This document shows positions 1-11,000 of a DNA stretch of 64,000 nt, piece after piece. The notes under the pieces are model-generated. The model saw nothing but the letters and a program-made list of their open reading frames with translations, was not told where the DNA came from and did no database searches. Position numbers and translations under genes: made by a program. The DNA lies in assembly GCA_004794785.1 (NCBI GenBank), contig SJOL01008880.1, positions 332,189-396,188 on the forward strand. The letters are read 5' to 3'. Source of the DNA: Opisthorchis felineus. Its lineage: Eukaryota; Platyhelminthes; Trematoda; Opisthorchiida; Opisthorchiidae. Within the stretch, counting starts at the first letter, position 1. Every line of letters starts with the position of its first letter.

Positions 1-1760
1 GTTCTCCACGACTGGGGTTGTATCGACCATACCTTCGCCTTTCGGCAGGTATTGGAACTGCGCTACCTTCTGACGACCAATGATGTTCGTCTTTTTTGAA
101 TCAGACCTGCTTTGCACTCTGTTGATCGTCAGAAACTGTGGCAGTATCTGGCAATGAAGTTTGTCCCTTCTAAGTTGTCTCTTATGAAGGCTTTATATGC
201 CTCCTCTCGTGGACGCGTCCGTGTCTACGACAGATTCTCCCCTGAGTCTAATACATCCACTAGTATCAGACAAGGATGTTCTCTTTCGCCCTTTCTCCTC
301 AACTTCGTAATTGATATGCTGCTGAGTCTCTGTTACTTGCCTCCGACACCTCGCGGATTGAAACACTCCCGGGGGCTTCGCTCACGGGCATCGTGTGCGC
401 CGACGATATCGCTCTTCTTGGATCAGATGGAAATGAAAACTGTTTTAAATAACCTAAATAAACCCACTGCGCAATTCATGGTTTTCTTTGCACCTGTAAG
501 GTGCTGTTGCAAGATTGGGCGGTATGGAACCCAAACCTTATGCCTTCAGGTGAACCGATCGATTTAGTAGATAAGTTCGTTTAACTGGGCAGCTGTGCAA
601 GTCCCAGCGATTTGACGAAAGATGAAACCACTGCCCGGAATGGGAAGACCAGGGCACCGTTTGATAACCTTCGACATATGCGGCGCCGACCTGACTCTAC
701 CAAGGGTAGGGTGTAGAATACCGCGGTCCGATCTGTCCCACTTTATGGGTCAGAGACGTGTCTGTTGCGTGTGGGGCGAGATGGCCGAAGTGGTTAGAGC
801 GCGAATTTACTGACCGCAAGGTTCGCGGTTCGAACCCAACCTCTGCCTCTCGACTTCCCCTGTCTAGGCTTGGGCAACCTGGCAGTATCCCAGCCCTCGT
901 GCTTCCTTCTGGTGGCATGGCAGTTAGGCACCGAAAGGGTGCTATAGCTGAACGATTTTATTTCTGTTGCGTGTAGAAGGCCTTCGAAGGCTCTCTGTGT
1001 TTGGCCATCGGTGCCTCCAAACCATTGCGCGAGTCTGGTGGGAATACTAGAGCAGTAATGCTAAAGTGCGGCAGATGGTTTTTTGGAAAAGTTCATACTC
1101 CATCGATAGATCAGCTGGTCGCACTCCACAGATTACGCTGATCAGGTTGTGTACTCTGTATGGCAGAGGACAGTTTGTCTCAGATTCCTCTTCCTTTATC
1201 CGTGTGTCAGCTACAGACAACCCAGACGCGACCAGTTCATGACTTAGCAGCGAAGGATGGAAGCGCTTCCAAGTCAACCTAGTTGAATTGGAAACTATCG
1301 TCTCCCCGGATGAGGTCTGCGGGTAAGACAAATAAGTGGTTAATGACCCTGACGGATATAGTTGCGTGACGCAGTCAATGACGCATTGATGCTATCGCCT
1401 TCACTGAGTAGCTCACAATCCCTGCCATAATGGGCAGATAGTTCCATTTGTCGTCAATGTAGAGATTGGCCATAGCTTCCGACATGTGGCTGTCATTCCG
1501 TTATATTCCTTACCCTCAGTGAACGAAGATGTAGCAGCTGGAACCACTGCACTTCAGTGCACGGTCTGTGGGCTGAAAAACGGAACCGAACTGGGTGGTC
1601 TCGACTATCTCTAATGGTCATTTGATCAACAGAGCTTTGTTAACATCAATCTTTGGGTACTTTTTACTTGCATTTCGATCGTGTTGGATAGTTCGCCTGC
1701 GGCCACGTTCCACCGTTGGGCGATTGGGTGTGCTGTTATTAGGGCCGACCTTATCTAACG
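1..1760 (+). mobile_element. Degenerate LINE (RTE/CR1-like) reverse transcriptase, 5' end outside window
   Basis: Frames around 112-560 read AFDSVDRQ-like start, VRVYDRFSP, RQGCSLSPFLLNFVIDMLL, hallmark RT blocks. 560-760 continues with the LGSC...DLTKDE region and 980-1320 with the conserved C-terminal domain (RVWWEY). Stops and frameshifts show it is dead. It is interrupted at 773-962 by a SINE. The 3' part matches the copy at 11.4-12.85 kb. Confidence 0.8.
773..962 (+). mobile_element. tRNA-derived SINE (family A), full length, in LINE ORF
   Basis: The head has a Pol III A box (tggccgaagtgg) and B box (ggttcgaaccc), the body has the family's gggcaacctggcagtatccc block, and the tail ends agctgaacgatttt. 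It is flanked by the 12-bp duplication tctgttgcgtgt (761-772 and 963-974). Confidence 0.9.
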
Positions 1761-2239
1761 CATCCTGGTCCGGAAAGGCGAAGATGCAGCCTCCATAATT
1801 ATGTTCGCCTTGGGGAAGCACCTTAATGCCGTCACAATCCTATTTCTGAGGACAGCACGACTTTACCTCCAGACCGCTTCGCATTGTGGTTAGTCACAGT
1901 ACGGGAATTCGCTTCTCTTAGTCTGACTGTCCCCACTTGGCCTTCCTGGCATGGTTACACATTGACGTGCCGGTAGGTGGGCTTGCTGCCGCTGAGAATC
2001 CACTGGATGTTTGTCTTGTTTTAGACACGGGATGCACGAACTGTGCTTTCTTTACAGTACCAACTCCCGAAACAACGTAAATCGTTCGGTCACGCAGTAC
2101 CTACCAAATAACCAGCTCCGAACCCAAACAAAGCACTGTACAACCGTTTGCCCATGGAGAGAATCAATCACTGCTTGCCGTTTCTTCGAGGATGTCTTTG
2201 TGGACTGCGATCATGCATTTGTCCGTTGTTGCTTTTAAC
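1761..2239. other. Unassigned stretch
   Basis: Short open frames only; I see no domain, RNA or repeat match to the rest of the window. Confidence 0.5.
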
Positions 2240-3890
2240 TGCAGGACTCAGAAGTTCATGGACCCAATAAACTTATCAAAGCTGATTTCACAACCCTTGC
2301 CTTCTGGTCTGATGCAGCGAGATATATCTAAAACTGCACGTCATACAGGGACCAGCCAGCCAACCTGTTGAGGACCGCTGACCAGAACCCCTTGAACGAC
2401 AGTTCAGTTGGCCAGATGTTAATTCCCACTTGGGCTGTTGTTCCTTGACAGAAACTGAACTGGGAATATGGAAACCCTTCATTCTTAAAAGCATTTGAGT
2501 GTATGTCCGTACTCAAGCGTTATTATGTTGTTGGCCCTGACGAGCTTCCACCCATTCTGTTCAAGGACGACGGTGAATTTCTTAATCAGTGCCTGTGTAA
2601 CTTATTTGCGTTTCTGTGGAAGAAAGAGGCCATCACGGACAACTGGAATGAGTCGATAATAGTGTCCATCTTCAGAAGTCAATTGCATTTAATGCAGTAA
2701 CGACAGGGGAGTCAGTTTGACTCCAGCTTCTGGCATCACTGATTCTTCGTCGTCTTGAAGTGGCACGCAAAACCCTATTCCGTGTGCATAAAGTAAGTTT
2801 CCGACTGAGTCGAGGCCGAATCGATCACATGTACACATCCCCTCCGGTGTACAAACAGTCCGCGATTTTGATGTTCCTCGGCATCAAGGATGCCTTCAAT
2901 TGGTTGTTGCTTCTAGGCACGCTGCCCCAATCAGGGTGATGCCTCAGGAGTTCGTAAGGTAAGGTAATCGTTCAGCTGTAATACCCTTTCGGTGCCTAGC
3001 TGCCATGCCACCCGAAGTAAGCACGTTCGTAAGCTTGATGGGATCCTCATATTTGCACTTTCGGGTGCGTCAGCCTATAAGAAGCTATCTAAAGGTTTCT
3101 CCACAAAGAGTGGCATCTGTCACGGATGTTCACCATCCCCACTTCCGTTCAAACTCGTGATTCAGAACGTGTAGCCTCTGAACCCGCCTCCTGATCTCCG
3201 AAGGTAAGCGCTAGGGGTAGCTGATAATTTTAAATATCTCGGTAGTCGCATCAGCTCTGACGGAGGGGTGCCCGATGAGACCAGTATATGAATCTAAAGG
3301 ACCCAAATCGCGTTTGCGAATTTGCGTCACTTGGGTCTGGGTCTCATGGATCGTGTGTGCCAGGCTACAGTAAGGGCTCTCTTGTTGTATGATTACGAAA
3401 CATGGCCTCTGTGGGCTGGTGACCTGACAATCCTTCAGGTTTTTCATCACTGATGTCTCAGAAGTGTTTCTGGCGTCGCATGGCGTCGATGAATTCTCAG
3501 AAAATTAATAAGAAAATGGGTATTTGGTCGTGCTGCAGGTTACGCTGCAGTGGCGGAACATATCCAGCGCCGTCAACTACGGTGGCTCGGTCGTGTGCTA
3601 CTCCGTGTAAACTGCGAACACCCCAGTTCGCAGAGGGGTGTGAAGGAGATTTCGAGGCGTTTGGTGTTCTGCGGTTCGCCCTCCAGGATGAAGTTCAAAA
3701 GTTCCTTACTGTGCTTGACTGTAGACGCTGCAAACAATGACGCCTAACTGATGTCAACGATGTTCGTGGTATCAGTCTATCTTCAGATGATCCAATTGAG
3801 CGTGTGGAGATGTAGGCACTTGAAACTTCACACACTAGCTTCCCTCTCGATCCGGTCTTTTCTATCTTAAGGATTTGTATAAAACTACCT
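2240..3890 (+). mobile_element. Degenerate LINE reverse transcriptase
   Basis: 2510-2690 encodes GPDELPPILFKDDGEFLNQC and an ESIIVSIF block typical of the RTE/CR1-like RT N-terminus. 3110-3180 keeps the gcatctgtcacggatgttcac motif (GICHGCSPSPLPF), and 3215-3660 the C-terminal region (FKYLGS, QLRWLGRVLL). Multiple frameshifts. A fragment of SINE family A lies at about 2967-3035. Confidence 0.75.
2967..3035 (-). mobile_element. SINE family A, 3'-end fragment
   Basis: gttcagctgtaataccctttcggtgcctagctgccatgcc matches the reverse complement of the family A tail. The tRNA head is absent. Confidence 0.8.
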
Positions 3891-3907
3891 AAACCTTTTG
3901 GTTGTGA

Positions 3908-3962
3908 GGTGTTGAAGTGTCAGTATCAACACTGATGCTTCTGCCTCTGATGATGATGGTAA
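3908..3962 (-). repeat. (ATC)n-linked repeat family, copy at LINE end
   Basis: The reverse complement reads ccatcatcatcagaggcag then aagcatcagtgttgatactg. It directly follows the LINE at 2.24-3.89 kb. Confidence 0.65.
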
Positions 3963-4129
3963 TCATGAACTGCCGTTCATCTGCGGATGTTTGGACGAAG
4001 GAAGCACTTAGCACCCCGAGCTTCCGAAAAGTGGATAGGCTAGAGACAAATACTAACTCTTGAAGGATTGCCATTTCAGTGTATTGTCCATCTGTCTGGG
4101 TACGATCATGGTTGTCCAAAGGCCGTTAT

Positions 4130-4262
4130 ATACCTCAGCGGTTAAAGCGAGGAAGTACTGACTGAAAGTTCCGTTTTTCGAAGCCAATTGGTTTTCCGAC
4201 CAGTCCTGTCTAGGCCCAGACAACCTGGTAGTACCCCGCCAGGTGGTAGCTGGCGATCAAAG
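4130..4262 (+). mobile_element. Diverged SINE family A copy
   Basis: Has ctcagcggttaaagcg (A box region) and tgtctaggcccagacaacctggtagtaccc (body), well diverged from the family and missing the tail. Confidence 0.65.
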
Positions 4263-4269
4263 ATGTCCC

Positions 4270-4600
4270 TTCTAAATTTCTGTTTCTTATGCGGTCACTG
4301 TATGTCAACTCCTATGGGTACGTGCGGGTATGCACCAAGCTGTCGCCTGGGTTCCCCGCGTCCAGTGCCTTCCTTCAACATTCACCCTCAACCTCGTTAA
4401 TGACGTGCTGCTTGGAAATTCTCTGTCTGCCTCTGTAACCTTGGGGATTGAAATGCTCCTGGAACGTTTACTCAGAGACATTGAGTACGCAGATGACATT
4501 GCTCTCCCGGGTTCATATCCCTCAAACGTGCAGGTTATTTCAAACAGTATCTCGGCCATCACGCTTCATCTGCTTCCGACCGTGGTAATGATATAGTAAC
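4270..4600 (+). mobile_element. LINE RT fragment
   Basis: Reads FTLNLVNDVLL and RDIEYADDIALPGS; the YADD box is the RT active site. Flanks are not recognisable. Lies upstream of SLC39A9. Confidence 0.75.
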
Positions 4601-4922
4601 CTGTATGCTGTTCCGAGAACTCGTACGCAATTAATTCCTTCAGTTGTTTCATCCTATCAGTCGTTTGTTTGCGCACATACGTTCGGATCTGTACCATCAT
4701 AGCAAGAACATTTCGGCAAATGTGAATTTGGTGCCTTCAAATAAGAGTGGACAACTCAATATGCTGAGTGTGCAAAGTCACAAATTCCATTGGAAATAGC
4801 CCGTCAGTATGACTCAATAACATGCCGATGAGCTTCTCACAACTTCCGGCCTACCTATTTTCACGTCAGTATCATTTTCTATTCTAGTGTTCTTGGAGGT
4901 CGTGTGGACACTTTCGGAAGGG
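4601..4922 (+). promoter_or_regulatory. Upstream region of SLC39A9
   Basis: No clear TATA element in view. The only notable signal is the pyrimidine tract and cTAG at 4874-4887, a plausible 3' splice site (5'UTR intron or spliced-leader addition) 35 nt before the ATG. Inference only. Confidence 0.3.
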
Positions 4923-5009
4923 ATGATTTCGTTTCTCTTGCTCAATGTGATGCTGTTTGTTGGATCATATTTGGCCGGGTGTATTCCTATCTTGTTCAAC
5001 TTTCCCGCG
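4923..5009 (+). CDS. SLC39A9: SLC39A9 exon 1 (start codon, TM1)
   Basis: Encodes 29 residues from ATG at 4923, ending NFPA before the donor gtaagt at 5010. The open frame continues upstream to 4887, but the homologous N-terminus begins near the 4923 ATG. A pyrimidine-rich stretch ending in ctag at 4884-4887 lies 35 bases upstream and could be a 5'UTR intron or spliced-leader acceptor. Confidence 0.9.
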
Positions 5010-8000
5010 GTAAGTTTTGGTTTTTCGCCTCTGTCACACAACAGAGCACCGTGCCTGGTCAGTGATAATAATCATTCATCTGTAACACCCTTTCGGTGTC
5101 TAGCTTCCATGCCACCCGAAGGAAGCACGAGGGCTGGGATGTTGCCAGGTTGCTCAAACCTAGACAGGGGAAGTCGAAATGTAGAGGCTGGGCTCGAACC
5201 ACGGATCTTCCAATCAGTAAATTCGTGCTCTAACAACTGAGCCATCTGGCCCCCGGTCAGTGATAATGATAATGATGGTGATACTGATGAGTAGGTGAAT
5301 GAAGCACCAGTGTTTTCTAGTGCCCCTTTTGCTAAATCTGACGCTATTCGGTTTACCTAATGATCTTCACCACAGCAAGTCCTCTCGAGTTTGATCGCAC
5401 TCATTTGTATTGTCAGTCGTCCCCGAAATTCTTGCATGATAGGGCTTTACCCATGGAGAAGGAGAGAGTGGAAAGAGCATGCTGTATTGGTATTCGGTGT
5501 TCAGTGAGTAAAAACTAAGCAGTTCAGCCCGACTGTAGAACTTTTGAAGTTCTCTTTTTCGTGAAGATTGACAGCCTGGTTCAGTTAATTGTTTAAACCG
5601 TTGACAGTGCGCACTCGGCTGGTTTTTTAGGTGCACATTTGTTTCTTCTACTACGACGAAACAACGATACCAGACGACTTAATAATAGACGGATATATTC
5701 CCTCCATCACTATGAAAAAAGACTACTTAAAAAAAGTAGAAAACCAGAAACAATCAGCGCTTAAAAGGATCTGTCCCAACCAGCTAACAGCCCGGGAACA
5801 GATAATCTGTTCGGACAAAACGACGTAGTGATTCAGACTGTAGGCCACCATAAATGAGAGGCACGAAAATCACAAACAGCACCATGATGAGTGAGTGAGG
5901 TCTATCTGTTCACCCAGGCCAGTGTGCTGCAACAAATATCATGCATGTAGAGCCGATAATAGAATATGATCCGAAGTGTGGAAAACTGTAAAAGTTGAAG
6001 TGAATGGAGCATTTTCAAGCAGAATGACTCTGGACTATCAGTAATCTGTGCACAAGCCTCCGTTTTCACGACATCTTACGTTACACAGTAACTTTGTCAG
6101 AAGAAACTGCGAGGGGGAGTCTCCAGCGCCCTCTGGTAGAACAGGCGGGGAAGACTTCAACTAAAAAAGGTGGTCTACTGCTAGGACTTACCAGAATTCC
6201 TCTTATTTCCTTGCCATCGAGCTGCAAGCGACAGAACGCAATGCAAGGTAGTGGAATCAACAATGCTGATTATGAAGATTCTCATCAGGTTTGCTCGTGG
6301 CCGCGACGCACCCAGACGGTTCAGAACCACTATAAAGTTAAACCACCCTTGCCTTTAATTTTAAAGACATGCTCCATCTTTATAGTTTTCCAGTGCGTTT
6401 GTTCTAGTCCAAAATATACGTCTTAGAGTAGACTTGTTCTACACTTTTCCCGTTTCCGAATCCCCCCTTTCAGGCTAGACTTCGATTACTAACCATATTT
6501 GGTGCCGGTCTTTTGTTGGGTGCTGCTCTGGTTGTCATCATCCCTGAAGGTGTCCACTCCTTGTACACTGCAAGTTCGCGTTCTCATACTGAGCATACCC
6601 ACGACAGTTTGACAAACCCACACAATGAGAAAATGAATGTCCGCGTGAGTCTTTACAGTGACCGTTAATAAGTGAACTTGTGCGATTGTTCCTTACATGT
6701 CTTTATAGCAGATTTGATGTATTATGGCTGCTTGATTCGATGCTTTGTTTGGCCGTCATTCCTGAATTCGGAGTTGCTTATTTGTACGGTTCCTACATCT
6801 AGCGTTACGGCAGTTCCGATGATCCCCGCAAGACTTGAATTGTTGGATATTAATTCCTGTGTCAGGGGCGTTGACGATTACCTTGAGCGAATCGAAATAT
6901 GCTGTATGATGCAGCAGAATTTGACTGTTTTTGACCATAGTTTCATGGGAAAAAAGGAACCTTGTGTACCCTAATTCTTCGACGACTGTGGCTCAAGCGA
7001 AACTCAAATAGGCTTTTATTTGTCTTTTGAAGCAGCCATTGGAGTTCCAATTGTCACAAATGCATTAAACTGGTTCATTTCCAAACGGTTTGCAAAGCTT
7101 CGCCATCATCATCATCATCATTGACAGCGTAACATCAGTGTTCAACACTAATTTTTCGCCGCCCTACAAGCCTGATTTATTTGAAAGCCTTATTGTGAAG
7201 AAAAGAAGGGACTTAGTGCTAGTCTGTCATTCCGAGGTACCTAGGCTTTCAAACACTCATTCAGGCAATTGGGATAGAAACCGTCAACAGGAACGCCAAT
7301 GAAATCGATTAGCAGCAATACCTTGGAGCGTCTCCAACCAGGCGCAGTGGGAATCACGGAAAACAGCACTCTCTTCGGCAAACGATGGTTCGACACACGC
7401 AGTACATGGTCTGACCAACGCAGCTTCTGATGCTGAATGTGGGACGAACGGAGTCATCAGTCTTAATTGACGGGCCTACAAGGATAGGGTTACTAATGGG
7501 GTGGGAAGAGGGGGAAGAAAAAGTATGTGAAAGAGAAAGAAGGGAGGCGTCAGCAGTAGCCTGTTTTCGTTTACTCGCCCTGCTTTATGCAGCGACTAAG
7601 GCGACCAGGCTGATAGCACCACGCGACGGCCGATGTGGCATGAATTCATTTGTATATGTGCATTTTATGGTTGTACGTGGGCTGGGAAACTGTCAGGGCG
7701 CCCACACCTAGACAAGAGGACGATTAGGGTCCTCAATCAAAGCCTTTTGGTCAAAAGCCTGACCGCCAGACAGCAATATTTGACGGAAACTGCAGATGGG
7801 TTTCCATTTCCACAGAACAAGTCACCACACATGTTCCAACCCCAAACCTGGGTGGACTATGTTCGTCAGACCCCCAACCATCAACTAACCTCGTATGAGA
7901 GACTGCGAGTGTCGCGCGAACACCCTGCAATATAGGTTAGTGGGTCGCGGAGGCACACAAGCCATCACACCACGTTAAGGTACAGTCCCTTCATGCTGGT

Positions 8001-11000
8001 TTGCAATGCTTGGCCATTCGCGAATAATGCTCGTGCGATAACGGTTGATATTGAATATTTCTATCGTTAACTCCCTCAGGTGATTAATTTAGGCCCCGCA
8101 GGTCACCTGAGAAAACGACTTTCGAGTCTATCAGTTTGTCAGGTTGGTTTTATCGTGGGTACTGCTGATGCCTTATCACTGACACTATAAACAAATTTTT
8201 AGGGCACTTCGTGGCTACAACTCTCACGCCATATCACTCAGTTTCTATCCGTGCTGTTAGACGTCATCCTGCACAAATTTTCGGTCTGGGTGGCCTCAGA
8301 ATTTCTGATGGTAACATGTTCTTTTGGAACCGGTTTTCCCTACTTGAAGTCAATGCAATGAAATTCATCCATATTTCGTTCGCCTTGCTATCCACTAGTG
8401 ATTTTCAAACTCACCTCAAAGACTTTGTTCTATATTGTGTAGTAGGGCCACGGGTGGTATGCGGATTTCGCCTGTAAAGCTCGAAGTAACTGGAAAACCT
8501 GTTTTCCTGAAACGGCATTCTTGCTAAACTGCTCGATGCATTGTCCTCCCGAACAATCATTCAGTTAGTGTGATCTTCACCATGGGATATACGAATTGTT
8601 ACGCCGTAGAAAGCTGACAACAAGACACCACGAACCCTTAGCGACTATCCTCTAACGCTCAGTTCACAGCCTCTCAACACTTGAACCGGCAGACAATCTG
8701 ATTATTGGTTCTAAATACTTTTCCAGTATAGACCTCAAAGGATGCGTATCCTCAAATCCCACTTGACCAGGCTTCTTTTGTATTTGTATCATTTAATCTT
8801 TTTATTTCCCCAGCCATTTTTGCACTAAGCTGTGAATACAGCTATTCCGGGACAGAAAGGTGATTGGTCGTACCAAGGTGATGACGCCAGACCCTTCTCT
8901 TCCTGGCAGTCAGAACAGCGTTCACTGGTTCACATGTACTCTCCCACAAGGAGAAATCACTCTGCAATTGAGTCACTTTATGGAGCCATAAAGCCAGACA
9001 CCGATCTCGACCTAGTGGTTTATCTTTGGAAGGAAAAAGTGTATTGATCAGACAGTCGGGTATATTCTCCACGATTTCCTTCTCTAAGAGTTACGTTCAG
9101 GGGGGATCTTTTTACCGTGTAAGTGTTAGGTAGAATTCCGCACCGATACCGCTTTACCGCTCGCAGTCAGGCGCTGCTACGGTTAAGAAGCCTATCCCTC
9201 ACGCGACTGGCTAGAAGGCGAGCCGCTTGCCTGTTCAGCATCAAGGCGAGCTCCGATTGGCCGAAGGTGTGAACCCAATAGTTAATCATGATCCAGTATC
9301 CGCCAAATGCCGGTTGCCAATGCCGCATCCAGAAGGCGTTAGAATTTCCAGAGTGTTGTCGCCCCATGTGTACGACGCGCTGTGCATGTGTATTTGACCT
9401 GGCTTTGGACGTTCATACACGTTGTGCACCTTTGGTTGTTGTTTTGACGGGAACGCTAGCTTGGGAGTTTCGGACCGAGAACTGAGCCGAGGCATTACCG
9501 TTATTACAGTAAGTGGACTTCACTGGATAACCTCCGCGCTTCATGAGCAGCGTGTAAGCCGTTTCTGTATTTTGTCGCCCGTGATGAACATAGCCCATCG
9601 GATGGCCAGATGCTCATACATCGTTTGTCTCACAGAAGCTCATACCCCATCCTATCCACTTTCATTTCACCAAAACTAACAGTGGTTTGGTTTCAGACAC
9701 TTCAACCAGGTTGTCTTTTTTATCAAACTGATTAAAATCATCCCCCTCTTGCCAGTCCAGTCACGAAAAGTTGGTTTTAGCTTTTGGTTACATGTCTTAA
9801 TTCTCGCTTTGGCCAGGACAAATTTTCCCTTAACGGGATCCCCATATTAGCGACCCCTTAGCACATAGCTACGTATAACCAGCAGGAGTCACGAAAACCG
9901 ACTGACTGATAAGTTACGTCAACTGTGAGCAGTGCGCACGTAAGGGATTGACTCAAGTCACGTATGTACGTTTTTATTGATTACTTTTCACACCTCGCAA
10001 TGTACGTAGTGGTGCAGACCGCAGATATCCCCTCAGACCCATGTTTGTCTGTTGACAGTCCATGACACTACTAACCCATGAAATTGACAGTCAGATGAGT
10101 AAGAAAATAAATTGTTCAGCTGTAACACCTTTTTGGTGTCTAGCTGCCATGCCAGCCGAAGGAAGCACGAGGGCTGGGGTATTGCCAGGTTGCCCAAGCC
10201 CAGACAGGGGAAGTCGAGATGCAGAGGTCGGATTCGAACCACGGACCTTGCGATTAGTGAATTCTAACCACTGAACCAGATGAGTATATCGAGCTGACAG
10301 ACTTCTCATCGAAGAAAATAACTGTGGCTCATAGATTTGATCACACTACAGCTTCTGAACGCAATTAGCTCGATAATCAGCAGTCTGTGTTATGAACATT
10401 CCAGCTGACAGTCTCATCACTGAGTAGAACTACAATCGTCCTTCCCGTCGGAGCTATCATTATTCATGGACTTCGATTATCGTTCAAGTGTCATGGATAT
10501 CAGTGTCTCACAGTTCGCATTGGTTTTTGATTAGTGCATCAAAAACCACCAGCCAACTAGCCTCATCAAATTGCCGTTTTTGTCCTTTGGTTCCTCCAAT
10601 CTCGTCATTTCACACTCGCAGTTTAAAACTAACCTATCCTTCGTTCATTTCTGTGTTCGCAGAGTCGACGACTAGCTGAAGCCAAAGAACAACAACCACC
10701 CCTCGATGGTTTAGGTGCCGCCCCACCCATTGCAGCAGCCATTGACCCAGGACAATCCAAGCCTAGAATTTTGCAAGACAAGGAGCACGAAGCGGTCACA
10801 TATCTTCCTTTCAGTCTTCTCAGCATCCACCAGCATGTTGGGATCGCGCTGCTTTTGGGCTATTTATGCATGTTATTTGTCGATCAGCTAGGCAATCGCC
10901 TTCTGGCAGCACCTTGTTGTACCTGTCTTCTACCTGGTCTATTTTCCTGTCCGAGACGTTGCTGTTTTCGGACCGCATCAGGAAACAACCCTGCGGCATC

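Larger units (their letters stand above)
6645..10662 (+). other. SLC39A9 intron 2
   Basis: Holds a copy of the (ATC)n repeat family (7100-7160), a LINE tail fragment (7270-7440), a gypsy RT fragment (8620-8840) and a SINE (10102-10276). Remaining stretches show no recognisable gene. Confidence 0.8.

Noticed and set aside
774..850. Possible cellular tRNA gene
   Set aside because: Has A and B boxes but is the head of a SINE present in at least nine copies, with a non-tRNA body attached.
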